Shown here in pieces: positions 1 through 10,429 of a stretch of DNA of 64,000 nt (the first letter of the stretch is position 1; the number at the start of each line of letters is the position of its first letter). A program made the position numbers and the translations under genes. The notes below the pieces were generated by a model. That model searched no databases and was not told the origin of the DNA. It saw only the letters and a program-made list of their open reading frames with translations. The stretch is from Seriola aureovittata (taxonomy: Eukaryota; Chordata; Actinopteri; Carangiformes; Carangidae). The stretch is taken from positions 21,123,853-21,187,852 of the forward strand of contig NC_079383.1 of NCBI RefSeq assembly GCF_021018895.1. The letters are read 5' to 3'.

Positions 1-869
1 AGTAGCTGAATGTTCCTCTGCATAATTCTCCGGCAGAGTCTGAGCCCTGGTGTTCCCTGCTTTGTTTAGGTTGCAAGCTTGACCCACAGGCAGCGTGATG
101 CCGTGTGGAGGGAAGACTTTGTGCTAGTCTTCAAGCGATACTCTTCACATACTTTAAATGCATTGGACTCTGTCGTTTGGGGGGTGGGGGGGGGGGGGGG
201 GAACGACGACACTTCAACAGCCGAATCGTAAAAATTATAAACATTTGAAAAAATAATTATGCACAGTAAGCCGTCCTGTCTCACAATCTGTTGGAGAAAA
301 TCTACAATTTTTTTTTTTAAAGTTTAAAATTGCTCAGGCAAGACGGGCAGGGTAAAAGGAAAAAAAGGACAGCAGATTCCCTGTTAAGATGCGTCTGCAG
401 CGTACTGTGAATGTTGAGATTAAAACGCACTTTGATGAAAAATGGAATTATGAACACAGTCTTGTCCTCACTGAAGGATGCCTCACCAGAAGAAGGGCTG
501 CCTTCCTGAGCCTTGAAGTAAATCCCTTGACATCTCCTGATGTGATTTTTAATTAATTCTGAAGTTTCTTGCAAAAACACGGAAACTCGCCCCTCACAGG
601 GAACATCCTTTTGACAGTGCGGTGTGACTTTTAAGGGCATGTCTTAATTCATCTTCAAAATGCCACCAAAATCAATGTAATTGCATTACGGCAAACCGCA
701 CCTAAGGAGAAAAGTTTCTGGCAAAGTAACTTCCCGGTCGCCACAAGAACGTACCGACACGATAAAGTACCCGGTGAAATAAACATGTCAACCGATGATT
801 CATGTTTCTGATGCCTGCAGTTTAAACTTTTCCTGCCGTGGTTTGGATCCACTCTTCTCTGGCAGCAGA
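1..869. other. Unique non-coding DNA, no gene seen
   Basis: Nothing here resembles a gene: frames are short and uncorrelated with splice signals. There is a poly-G run at about 179-201 and an A/T-rich patch near 308-330. The part at 470-600 is unique and contains a TTTTTAATTAATTC homeodomain-like core, so it could be regulatory, but this is only texture. Confidence 0.6.
179..201. repeat. Poly-G tract interrupted by one T
   Basis: A run of about 22 G with a single T near its start. On the minus strand it gives the proline codons seen in a 72-codon frame, which is therefore not a real protein. Confidence 0.9.
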
Positions 870-1230
870 GCCGGTGCTAATTACAACTTATGGAGAGATA
901 ATCTAGGCCTTCCATATTTATGACGGCACAACTGCTGCCTCAAACGCAGACAAAATTCACAAATGCTCAATTTGCATCAGGTCCGGTTATTGAAAGGTTC
1001 CTGGCAAATCCTGCCTGTTATTGCTGAGCTCATTTTTTGGACGACCACTTGTGCCTTGTTGACAGGAAAACGGAGACATTTTCGTGCCATCTGGAACGAA
1101 AACCCCCAGTCAAGTGACATTTCTGATGTGTCCTGTTTGTAAATGGTGGAATAGAATTGTGCTCCGTCGCCTCTTATACAGCTTTGTAATCTCGCCAAAC
1201 TGTGAAGTCAAGGTGGTAAACTGGCACAAC
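870..1230. promoter_or_regulatory. Enhancer-like unique block A
   Basis: Repeat-free sequence of balanced composition. It has an octamer-like AATTTGCAT at about 969-977 and a series of short A/T cores separated by GC-richer words. The short frames on both strands lack splice consensus or family resemblance. The regulatory call is inferred from texture only. Confidence 0.3.
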
Positions 1231-2385
1231 CGTCGCTGCGGCGAGGTCAGAAATTTTAAAAAATGGCGAAAACAGGACTGTCAGCTCGAGCCAAATAAGC
1301 AGATTTCCAGAAATGTCAAACTTTTGTTTTAAATTTCCATCGTTCACCAACCGGAGGAACACGACCTCGACATAATATTTCAAACCAAAAGTCAAGAACA
1401 GAACCAATGTTAGTTCGTCCTTTAACTCTTCCTCCTCCTTCTCTTGTATGGTCGACCCTCCGTGTCACACCCCGTCCTCTTTTCTGGTCTTTCGTTAAAC
1501 TCAACACGAGGGGCCACTGAAAAGAAAATGGCAGCAGCAGCGTTTCCAACTTTTATCTCTATCCAGGCTTTTTTATTTCTTATTTTTTTAATGTGTTGAA
1601 ATAAACACTGATTTGTAATTGGGTTCTGCATAAAAAAAATAAAATTAAAAAAACACAGCAATGTGATTATATTTTCTCACCAAACAAACAAACAGTCCCA
1701 TTCAACCAGGCAGAGCTGTTGTTAAGTTAATAACAGCCCGTGATTATCATTTACTTATCATTTTTATGTAAATTTGGCAGCAGCAGCAGCAGCAGCAGTG
1801 AGACGGCCTTTTAAACAGAGCCTGCAAGAGACATTTACATGTGTTATAATGGCTGTGTGATTTACGCAGACTGCAGGAGGTGAGAGAATCCAACCATCCA
1901 ACAGTCTGTCAGCCGGCTCGACCCCTTGACAAGGAAAAAATCACATCATGGCCTGCTTGGATTGATTAGCTTCAGGCTCCTGCCTGTTGATTGGCAGCTT
2001 CAATTCTGCACCACTCAGCAGGGGGACACAGTATCGTGTGTCAGAGTGCTCAGCTGATTGAGCCCCACAGACCACAGAGGGGGACAGGGGGGAAGCTGGG
2101 AGAAAAGTTTCGAATGAGTGCGACCAGGTGGAGATATTGCTGCGCACACGTCTATATCATCAGGGCTGCAGCGGCTGTCGGGGACATTGAGGTCATGTCC
2201 TGTGTGTTTATTGGAGGATTTCTAACTCTGCAGTCATAACATGAGCTGCATGGAGAGAAAACCCCATTTAGATTTTTATATATTGGGAAATTTATTTACA
2301 GGTTTGTAATTTTCTGATAATCTCTTGGGACATTTTCTGGAAGGAAGAGAGCGGTCCGCAGACCGCCAGGAGTCGCTCGCAGGGT
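1231..2385. other. Non-coding DNA with a CAG microsatellite
   Basis: No gene seen. A (CAG)n tract lies at about 1777-1799. The 1940-2200 part is GC-richer and unique; its open frames on both strands overlap and look like chance. Confidence 0.55.
1777..1799. repeat. (CAG)n microsatellite
   Basis: About seven uninterrupted CAG units flanked by AATTTGG and TGAGACGG. It is not in a convincing reading frame. Confidence 0.95.
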
Positions 2386-2389
2386 AAAT

Positions 2390-2640
2390 TTGTTGAACTA
2401 TCACGTTTTCAATTAATGCTGGAAAATTAAATCGAAATAAAAATCGCAATACGGCCAAGTGCAAAATACTGTCACCTTGTTGTGCACTGTTAGCACCACC
2501 GAGTGTTGTGGTGCTACAGAGACGCCCCGGCCTACAATTTCTGTGAGAATGAAATTAAAAAACATCCTAACTGAAATCACAATATTTAACATAATTGCAA
2601 TATGAATGTGTTTGCATATCGTGCAGCCCTACTTTAAATT
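2390..2640 (-). mobile_element. Dispersed repeat remnant (GGGCTGCACGATA type)
   Basis: The right end reads ...CATATCGTGCAGCCCTAC, the complement of the GGGCTGCACGATA terminus that opens a very common teleost non-autonomous DNA repeat. The preceding sequence contains the family's typical A/T words (ATCGCAATA, TCACAATATT, ATTGCAATATGAAT). There is no coding capacity. Resemblance is from general knowledge of fish genomes; I do not assign a library name. Confidence 0.6.
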
Positions 2641-3559
2641 TAGTGTTTCTCAAACTGTCTAAGAGACCACAAAGCCTGCTAGTGACTAATGTATGTATGT
2701 AACATTAAATCAACTCATATGTAAATTCAAACGTTATTATTTGAAGTGGTTGTTCTGCAGTGTTGTTGGACGACACTGTCTCCTCCCGGAGCCACTTAAT
2801 GTTTTACAGTTAGCTTTAGATGCTACATGACTAGCGCCACCTGTTGCCATGCAGCGTGTGTGAGTTTTCTCTTAGTGGTTAAGTGCTCCTTGGTCTAGAG
2901 AAACGGTTCTGTTGGTGTGCTCGGTCGTGTTGAGATTTTTTAGTCACTTCCAGAGGAAACTTGCAGAAAAGATGAACAACCACCTGATTAAAACTTCCTG
3001 GGTACTGGCGTGACTTCGACACCTGACCCCAGTCTTTCAATATTCCTCGCTACAGCCCTGCACATCGTTTAAGATGAAGTACAACACTTCCCACATAAAA
3101 GTGACTGAGAGGCTGAAAGGTTAGGAGGAGGTGCATGTTCATGCAAATGCAACAGACAGCATTAAACACATGTATATGCCAACACTTTAGTGTAGCCAGC
3201 CTTTGCAGTCTGATATGCAAAGGCTGTGCTTTAGTGTGGGTGCATTGACAAGGAAATCCCAAGCATTGCAGGGCAATTAAAAATTTTTGCAACGCTGCAT
3301 TTTGTCATATAAAATATGACTGAAATAATTTGATGCTTTTAAGGTTTTAACCTCGACTCGAATCACCACACAGCCCCACGTGGCGAGACTTTCAAAAAGA
3401 CTCTCTGGCTAATTAAACCATTTTGAAATCCACAGAAAAAACCTCAACAACTCGCGGATCTGGAGCGATGAACAATAAGCTGCATTTCTCAGTCACTGAA
3501 ACATTGACTAGCTGCTTGACATGCGAGTGCCGGGAGGCTGGATATTACCACATCTCGTA
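2641..3559. other. Non-coding DNA, probably old repeat debris
   Basis: No gene seen. The words TTTCTCAAACTG near 2647 and CACCTGTTGCCATGC near 2838 are typical of decayed fish repeats, but boundaries cannot be placed. The 80-codon minus-strand frame at 3050-3292 is Cys/His-rich without zinc-finger spacing and is rejected. Confidence 0.5.
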
Positions 3560-3564
3560 TCGCT

Positions 3565-3800
3565 AGCACGCTCAAAATGATGCTAACGTTTAGCATGTTA
3601 TCCTCGTTAGTTTAACATGTATAAGGAAATGTTATTAGTTTTGCAGGTTTTCTAAGTAATAACTTTAATTGACTAATTCAAACTTGACCTGATGATGGCA
3701 CTAGATGAAAAATTAAGGCGTTATTACAATTTATCACCAAGGAAACATGAACATCTTTCAAGCTTTAATGGAAATCTTAATCTTAATTGAAAACCTGTGG
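3565..3800 (+). mobile_element. Dispersed repeat family C, copy 1
   Basis: Contains the markers TGCTAACGTTTAGCATGTTA, then TTAGTTTTGCAGG, then GACCTGATGATGGCACTAGATG, followed by a decayed CATGAACATCTTTC. In percomorph genomes this order marks a widespread non-coding repeat. Two more copies lie at about 31950-32142 (same strand) and 42180-42395 (opposite strand). It carries no ORF. Confidence 0.7.
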
Positions 3801-3829
3801 GAACCATGAATATCTGAACTTTTTTTTTT

Positions 3830-4250
3830 TTGCAGCAGTGAGGCTGAAAAGAATCAAAGTCTCCGCAGTGTAGACTAATTAACCGTATATCAACACCGTA
3901 ACTAATTTGCAATGCTGTTTGTATTGATCGCATTTAACACCCGTTAACTCCTTGTGATGTGTAGTGCGGCTCAGGTCGCTCGGCATATATCACATGCTTA
4001 CCCCAGCATATCTGTTGTCTGTGTTTATTCATTAGGCCGCTCTGTAGCGCGGAGGTCACGCCTCCCGCTTGATAAGGTTGCCCTGCTGCCCTCTCTAACA
4101 GCTGATTTGATTCATCGACATCAATTAGAGCAGCTCAGGGCAGCATGCCGGGGGGGGGGGGGCTAAACACCCCGCACTCACAGTACTGTGTATCTTGAAG
4201 ACTATAGCCTCTCATATGTGCCAGGGTAAACATGCTTTCCTGTTCTGCCT
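3830..4250. other. Unique non-coding DNA with poly-T and poly-G
   Basis: An 11-nt T run near 3821-3831 and a 13-nt G run at 4150-4162. The 70-codon plus-strand frame at 3954-4166 ends in the poly-G run, so it is not taken as a gene. Confidence 0.55.
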
Positions 4251-4251
4251 C

Positions 4252-4253
<2 letters not shown>

Positions 4254-4288
<35 letters not shown>
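4254..4288. repeat. Poly-C tract, 35 nt
   Basis: An uninterrupted run of 35 C, the longest homopolymer in the window. Length at such a run is easily mis-sequenced, so the exact count should not be relied on. Confidence 0.9.
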
Positions 4289-4291
<3 letters not shown>

Positions 4292-4450
4292 TATTACCTA
4301 ATCGGATGTCACATGATCCCGACCGCTCATACATTAAGAATATCTGGTGTTTGTATCTAGTTCTGTCATGATGGCATTTGTCTGACTCCAGTGTGATTTA
4401 TCCCGACAAGAACGACTTCTAGCCACAGATCAGATCGAGAAAAGCTTCTT

Positions 4451-4489
4451 TTGTGTGTGTGTCTGTCTGTGTGTGTCTGTGTGTGTGTT
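4451..4489. repeat. Imperfect (TG)n/(TCTG)n microsatellite
   Basis: Alternating TG interrupted by CTG units. Moderate length. Confidence 0.9.
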
Positions 4490-4494
4490 TCTGC

Positions 4495-4835
4495 AATTTC
4501 ACATTGGGGGATAAATGGCACCAGCAGTAAGCATTTGCATGGTTAGGCAGAGAAGGCCCATTTATCTTAATCAGGACTAATATCACCATCAGGGAGATAG
4601 AGGGGCTGAGCTATCTATCACATTCCTCCCCGGTTTTCTTGGGGCAAAAAAAATTACTTTCAATCAATCTCCAGAAGCAGATAAGTCTACCGCAGAGACC
4701 TGGAGCTTCATCACTTCAAAGGAGGGTATTTTGGGGGTGGGAGGGGGCAAATTCCATCAGGGATGAGCTATTAGCTATTAGAGACCACACAGTCGGCGCT
4801 GAATCAGAATGATGGTAATGTTCCCCAAAACATTC
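4495..4835. promoter_or_regulatory. Enhancer-like unique block B1
   Basis: Repeat-free sequence dense in recognisable cores: GGGGATAAATGG, CATTTGCATGG (octamer-like), TTATCTTAATCAGG, CTATCTATCAC and CAGATAAG (GATA-type), and TCAATCAATC (PBX/MEIS-like). No ORF of interest. Regulatory role is inferred from motif density only. Confidence 0.4.
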
Positions 4836-4899
4836 AACACTGCTACTCTTTTTTAATTTTATTATTTCTTATCCTATTTATTCTGTAGCTTGCTCTCCT

Positions 4900-5220
4900 A
4901 ACCTTCCACTATTGATTTCAAAGACTGCGAGAGTGTACATGGACGTTGGTATCACAGCATATCATCCCGTAATGATCTAAAAGAGGTCCACTTACTGTTT
5001 GGCAGGCATTGGTATTCTGTAAATAAGCTGCTGGGTGTAATGTGCTGAGCAAATCTACATTTCGGAAGCTGTTCATATTTTCCCTTTCAATCACAGCGCT
5101 TTCATTTAGCCGCCAACTTAATAGCTCTTCTAAAGCAATTAATTTGGAAGCGATTTGAAACTTCTACGGTGTCACTTTGTTCCCTCATTATTTTGATGCA
5201 AAATTCATTTTAAAAGTAAA
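4900..5220. promoter_or_regulatory. Enhancer-like unique block B2
   Basis: Unique DNA with AAGCAATTAATTTGG (homeodomain core), TTTCAATCACAGC and TTTCATTTAGCCGCC. It is neither low-complexity nor coding. It may form one module with the neighbouring block. Confidence 0.35.
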
Positions 5221-5390
5221 TTAAAACCACCCATGTTGTGAGTGACAATCTTGTTAGAGAGCATCTGAAAAAGCTTTCATTACAGAAGGGTGTGCATGTG
5301 CTGTCAAATGTGAGTGCCATGCCTCAGAGGACATGACAGATAGGTGCTTTTCATGCTCTCCTAAATGTATATTTTCCCAAAGGTGGTGCA

Positions 5391-5404
5391 CCCCCCCCCC
5401 CCCC
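5391..5404. repeat. Poly-C tract
   Basis: Fourteen C. All three long overlapping frames around it (plus and minus) cross this run, so any indel would shift them. This argues against coding. Confidence 0.9.
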
Positions 5405-5409
5405 ACATC

Positions 5410-5905
5410 CCCATCATCGGGTGCATGGGAACGCAGCAGAGCGGATGGCATATGTCAACACAGCGACGCTCCATCGGAAAAGCAAAGGAGTCGCCGGGAC
5501 CGAGGCGGGAGATCAAGCGTGCGCTTGACACAGCAGAGTGGCTCAGCAAACCCGGGCCGCAGCACCCAGCTCTCCGGAGCCTCTCATCCCTCGTCACGAT
5601 CAATCCACCGCAGACCAACCGTAATCCTATTTGTTCAAATAAATAATGAAATAGCTGCAGCCCCACACGGAGGCACACAGAGGGTGGTAATTGCTGCGTT
5701 TCAGGCTGGATCAGATGGGCTCTGTGGGAGGCTGGCTCGGCTCCACCGTGACCTTGTGTGTGTTTGTAATTTTCCACAAGCTTAGTGGATGTGCGGCAAG
5801 CAGGGGCCCCTCGGTGGGTGCGCAGGAATCCTAGCACCTGGGGAGTGTGCCAAGGCCATCCGAGTGAACGGCTCGGTGTGACGGAGCCGCTCTCACGACT
5901 TAAAA
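5410..5905. promoter_or_regulatory. GC-rich, CpG-containing unique block C
   Basis: GC-richer than its surroundings with many CpGs, open on both strands: a 150-codon plus frame at 5333-5785 and the longest frame in the window, minus strand 5361-6026. Simultaneous openness is what high GC gives by chance, and neither product resembles a family I know. It also holds CAAATAAATAATGAAATAGC at about 5636. Probably a regulatory or CpG-rich element; a lncRNA first exon is an alternative. Confidence 0.3.
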
Positions 5906-6340
5906 AAAGGAAAGAGAACACTAACGAGGGAAGGATGACATGACAGCCATTAGGCAAGTGCAAGGCTGTAGAGCGAGTGTTATGTCCTCTGCTGTGCTCT
6001 GATGCACTGTAATACGTCTTGTTCAATTTGTTTACGGCGATGCCTCAGTGCATTACAAGGACTTGTGAGGGAGCAAAGGAAGTTTTATTTATTTATTACA
6101 TTTTTTGTATTTTTTTTTTTTTTTAAAGCCCGATCCTCCAATTGCACTTTGCTCGTCGTCAGATTAACCTGTAATACCAGACCTCTGAGTTTTTCAATTA
6201 ATGTTTATCCTGTCCTGCCAGGCTGTGTTTGCCCTCATAATCCCATTAGCCCTGACACAATATTCCATCATCTGGAATATTTTCTGATGTTGTCCTGACC
6301 AGTCAAGCTTCGGGTCACGTTTTGTTCACTGGAGTCGCAA
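5906..6340. other. Unique non-coding DNA
   Basis: Contains a poly-T run at about 6110-6124. The stretch at 6165-6300 is A/T-rich unique DNA with ATTAACC, CAATTAATG and ATTCCATCATC words. No gene seen. Confidence 0.5.
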
Positions 6341-6344
6341 TCTG

Positions 6345-6400
6345 TGCCGTTGGGCCGGGGGAAGCGGGGGCGGCGGCGGCGGAGGCAGCGCCTATTTGCA
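6345..6400 (+). other. G-rich (GGC)n patch, possible G-quadruplex
   Basis: GGGCCGGGGGAAGCGGGGGC followed by GGC triplets gives at least three G runs of three or more on the plus strand within about 30 nt. Confidence 0.5.
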
Positions 6401-6829
6401 AGGTGAAATATTGCAGCGAGGTAGGTTTTTCCCTACTGGTCAAAACGGTCGGTCGTTTCGTGAAGTTATGGCCCGTTGTTGTCGGTAAGGTGTGATTGCA
6501 CTGACTCTTATGGGCCATCTCTCTATATTGCCGAGACATTAAGCAGAGTCATGGAAGGGTCAAGCCACGAAATGTTGCCGGAGAATGGATATGACTGATC
6601 AACTGCCACGGCTTTCCACAGTGAACACTTCAGCCTCCCAGTTCTTTAAAATGAGATGTCTGCAGCCGCAGCAGAACCCCTGTAAAAATGTGCCCAGCTA
6701 CAAACAGGAGCGTGACCGCGCTGAAATCACCGTCAGCAACATGCATTTCCTGTCACGTTTGATATCTACACACAAAATACGATGCAGCCTTCTGTCTGCT
6801 GTAATCAACGTCAAGAAGTTTGCCAAGGG

Positions 6830-7265
6830 GATGGGTGAGAAAATGATACTGATCTTTCCGCCGCATGATGAATATGAAGCTGAAGCAAGAAGCCAGTTAG
6901 CTTAGCTTAGCATAAAGACAGGAGAAAGAGGGAAAGAGCGAGCCTAGATCTCTCCCAAGCGAAGTAAAATCTGACTTCCAGCGCCTCTAAAGATCACAAA
7001 TAATCATCTGGTTTGTTCAATCTGCACAAACACTTAAACTTAAAACACCTGAAATGTTTCTCGACTGGGACCAGTAACTTCCTGGAGTCTCCACCAGTCA
7101 CAATCACAATCCCCAACCAACCATAAACTGGTTTTCTAACACTTCACTTTTCTGGACGAGTTAAACAAACAAGACATAAAACATGACAATTAGTCAGCTG
7201 TAGAGGTGTTGGCAGGTGGATTTTTATGTCAGCTGGTTGCCTGGCAACTGCTACAGTGGCACATA
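6830..7265 (+). mobile_element. Dispersed repeat family A, copy 1
   Basis: Carries the diagnostic order of a very common percomorph repeat: GAAGCAAGAAGCCAGTTAGC, TTAGCTTAGCATAAAGACAG, CAGCGCCTCTAAAGATCAC, GTAACTTCCTGGAGTCT, then GGTTGCCTGGCAACTG. Non-coding, so presumably mobilised in trans. The last marker is a perfect inverted repeat matching an RFX X-box (7236-7248). Further copies lie at 11.9, 12.6, 25.4 and 41.0 kb. Confidence 0.75.
7236..7248. promoter_or_regulatory. Perfect RFX X-box-like palindrome inside family A
   Basis: GTTGCCTGGCAAC: two perfect GTTGCC half-sites in inverted orientation around a single central base. RFX-family factors bind two such half-sites spaced by 0-3 nt. 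Binding here is inference. Confidence 0.45.
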
Positions 7266-7758
7266 ATCCACTACAACAGCAAGTTTTCACATTGTGTTTT
7301 CTGCTAGCTGTAGCTTCATATATGTCATATTTATCTTGTTGATAATGAATATCAAATCAATCCTTTTATTTCTATAGATTAATTTAACCAGTAATTAACT
7401 CTTTAAAACATTTAACCAGCTGTTTGTTTGAGCTTCTGTATGCGATGTTTACGCCGAGTGAAATATTCAAGATTCTGTGTCTGCACCGTCCCATCAGCAT
7501 CGGTTTTTCTGGATGATTTCTGCATCATTTTGTTCACATTTCACCCAAAATTCAAGCTGACAGATTTAGTAACTCTGGAGACATTTGGATCTCCGTTTAA
7601 AATTTAAAATAAGGTCTGTTTGTTGCTGCACAACAGGACTGTGTAAGGACTGGCCCGCTAGCAGTCACTGGCAAGGGATTAACACTGGGATCTGGCTCAA
7701 TAGGTGCTAGCAGCACAACAGGTCAGTCAGTCAAACGAACCACAAAGATAATTCAGCA

Positions 7759-7786
7759 TTTTTATTTTATTTTATTTTATTTTTTT
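7759..7786. repeat. (TTTTA)n microsatellite
   Basis: Four to five TTTTA units followed by a T run. Confidence 0.9.
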
Positions 7787-8456
7787 CAAATATTAAATAC
7801 TGCCTCACTCAATCTTTATTTTAGCAGCATGTTTTCTTTGCAGCGAGTTATTGTGTAAGAGTTTTCTCGTTAAAATGTATAACCTTTGGTGCACAGAATG
7901 CTGATTGCACACATGAAGCTAAGTGACGGAGCCCAGACAGCCTTTATACAAGGTGAGGCCTTTGTCAAATAGACCACCTCGCACCAATTGCAAAGAACAT
8001 TTGTGGAGAAAATCATTTCTAGAAATTGCTTGTTGGTGGTGTTTTTGCCAGAGGCGCACTGGTCCTGAGAGAACATGCTACAGAGGAGTGATTGTGTGTC
8101 ATGGTTTTATTAGATTTCTAATTTCATCATTCAGGCTGGAAAAGTGCTTTGCAATCTGGAGATAAAAGAGAAACCTGAGTAAGGATGAAACCGCAATTTA
8201 GTTGTTGTTGAGGCCACTATTTCCACTGTTGACTTGAAAATCAGTGAACAAGCAGCAGGTTTGGTTTTGTCTCACCACAAAGTGTAGACATGAGGCTGAA
8301 CAATCCAAGATCAGAGCTCTCCAATCCCTGCAGGTCAGAGCTTGTAATCTTTGATTCATCTCTGCCTCTTACTGCTCATTCCTTGTCAAAGCTCAACTTT
8401 CCACCGTCATCAATCATTCACCGCTTCGTCAATGACCTCCACCAGCCATGCAGCCC

Positions 8457-8486
8457 AAAAAAAAGAAAAAGAAGAAGAAGAAGAAG
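8457..8486. repeat. A-rich/(AAG)n purine tract
   Basis: An A run with G interruptions passing into (GAA)5. It gives the Lys/Arg run at the end of a 73-codon chance frame. Confidence 0.9.
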
Positions 8487-8689
8487 CAAAGTTCAATGTA
8501 AATTAATCTGACGGACAGAAACCAAACGCACCCCGTCACGTGAAGGAACGATGGTTGTATTCACACCTTTTATCTAAACTGTCTTGCTTCTACGTTTGAC
8601 CCCTAAAAAAAAAAAAAAAGTTGTTTTGCTCCAGCCACAAGTATTTGTTGTCTTACAAGAAGATTGCTGAGAACAGAAGTGAGAGAAAT

Positions 8690-9150
8690 TTCATCCAGTG
8701 TCATCATCCCCAGCCATTAGTGCGGCTATTTGATCAGCCCTAAAGCAGAGCACAGTCATGGACGCCGGCCAAGCTGCAAATCACAGTCTGACCACTGAGT
8801 GAATGAAAGTGATGTGCAGACATGTGTACAACAAAGTGTCCGGGGCTGCACCACAGCTCCACGGGTTAGAAGTGGCTGTGTGTGTGTGTGTGTGTGGGTG
8901 GCTTATTTAACCATGCAGCGCTTGGAGAGCCTCATGGTTCAGTGACTGGCAATGACCGGGAGGGGTGCCGAGCCAGCTGAATGTGCCGAGCCGAGTGCAC
9001 ACTGCGAGGCGGGAGATAAGCATCCGGGCGATGGCCTGCTGACAGGAAATGGTCACAAGTGAAGAAAAGTTGGCCGGAAAGGTTTGGCTTTGTTGCTTTG
9101 TGGTCGCTGTGCATTCACACGCTGCCATTTCCATTTAAACCCTTCGAGCT
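8690..9150. promoter_or_regulatory. Enhancer-like unique block
   Basis: Unique DNA with CCAGCCATTAGTGCGG, ATTTGATCAGCCC and GGCCGGAAAGG words, interrupted by a short (TG)n tract at about 8876-8898. The minus-strand frames at 8907-9134 overlap each other and lack initiation or splice context. Confidence 0.3.
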
Positions 9151-9159
9151 CCATTGTCA

Positions 9160-9640
9160 ACATGCTGAACATTATCTTATTGAAGTGTTACCCTGTTCGC
9201 TCACGCACCGGCTGTAACCGTAACCATTTGTGTTTCCGTGTGACCTGAGGTGATGGCGCCAGGAGACATTTTGTCGTGTCACAGCGCTGCTGCTGCTGCT
9301 GCTGCACAGGAAACCGCTCTCCAGACTGTCGCCAATCCACCGCGCCCTCAGAGGGTTGTGCTCATTTCAATATTTATTGAAATGTTATCAAACCCACTCA
9401 GAGCGACTCACGGCAATCAATGGCGTTTAGGCTCCGTGCTGCAGAGGCAGGCCGCTCCCCGCTCTCGCTAGTATTGTTTGTCGTCATGCCATTCGCCCTC
9501 GTCCCTCTGAAGAGAAGACGGTGGAGTCACACCTCCATAATTCCCGCCTCAAAGGAACAGTTCAGCTTCGATTGCATGCTGACAGACTACAGTGTGTTTT
9601 AATTGACAATGGGCATATTTTGCAGGTGGGGGAGAGAAGC
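9160..9640. promoter_or_regulatory. Enhancer-like unique block D
   Basis: Unique sequence with several homeodomain-type words, including a 22-bp near-perfect palindrome at 9363-9384, CGGCAATCAATGGCG, TTTTAATTGACAATGG and a (GCT)n tract at 9285-9306. Overlapping plus-strand frames of 60-94 codons exist but none looks like a known protein. I favour a regulatory element. Confidence 0.4.
9285..9306. repeat. (GCT)n microsatellite
   Basis: About seven GCT units within block D. Confidence 0.9.
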
Positions 9641-10420
9641 AGGGGAACATGGGAAAGAGCAGGGAACACTCCGCTGCACACAAGGCCTCCCCTGCAGGGT
9701 TCCTTTATATTTCCAACAACATACATATTTGCCGGTACCAGCAATTTTCCCCTCCTGCCACTGAGAACCAGCAGTTTGCCTGAAGAAGATCCTCCAGCAG
9801 ATTGAATGATCACCGTTCCTGTTCCAAAGAACACAACCCCCACCCCACCCCCTCACAGATACAAGCAATCTGTTACACTGATAGCAAAGAAGTGATACAG
9901 CGGATAATAAATGATAAATGAAAGAGAAAATCCACCAGGTGACAGCATTCATGGGGAAAAGGAAACATGAGTACCTAGTCCCCCGTGTTGCACCATCAGC
10001 ACCGAGGCCGAGATAGAAATTTGTCACGATGGACTGAGCTTTGCGTTCTCAACAAGCCGAAATATCCTTGTCTCTCGCTGCACTTATAAAAGGGGCACAG
10101 GGAGAGAATGGATTTCCTTTTGGGTTTAAGTGGTCTGAGAGGGGCTGGATTAAAGAATCATGAGATAAACAACTGACAAACTCAAAACCTGTAGACCTCG
10201 TCACGCCAGCTGTGCATCAGCACCACGTCAGGAAAAACCTCCTCTGTTTGCATCAAAGGCCGCTGCTCTTATCTGCATTTTAAATCCGTGTATAGTGAAC
10301 TAGCATGAAGCTAGTCGTTTATTAAACACTCACACATTCATGGATCAAGTCACTGGAGAATTTCAAGTCACAATATGGAACTATGAAACGAACTAAAAGT
10401 AATTGCAACCATGATCTGAT
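9641..10420. other. Unique non-coding DNA with a TATA-like box
   Basis: A CTTATAAAAGGGGC word at about 10084-10097 matches a TATA box with a GC-rich flank, but no initiator-plus-ORF follows closely. The minus frame at 9599-10027 (142 codons) covers two other frames and reads through low-complexity sequence; not called. Confidence 0.45.
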
Positions 10421-10429
10421 TTCATGCAG

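Larger units (their letters stand above)
7290..8590. other. Non-coding DNA, A/T-rich, with small simple repeats
   Basis: No gene seen. A (TTTTA)n tract is at about 7759-7786 and an (AAG)n-rich purine tract at 8457-8486. The 80-codon plus frame at 7923-8165 and the 68-codon minus frame over it are mutually overlapping chance frames. Confidence 0.5.

Noticed and set aside
3050..3292. Cys/His-rich 80-residue minus-strand frame, considered as a zinc-finger exon
   Set aside because: The cysteines and histidines do not follow C2H2 or other finger spacing, and no splice sites bound it.
5361..6026. Longest open frame in the window (minus strand, 221 residues)
   Set aside because: Lies in GC-rich DNA that is also open on the plus strand, crosses a 14-nt poly-C run (giving a Gly-rich stretch), and shows no domain, motif or family resemblance.
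10084..10097. TATAAAAGG TATA-like box
   Set aside because: Good match to the consensus but no plausible first exon or initiator-linked ORF follows within 150 nt; kept only as a note in the segment description.
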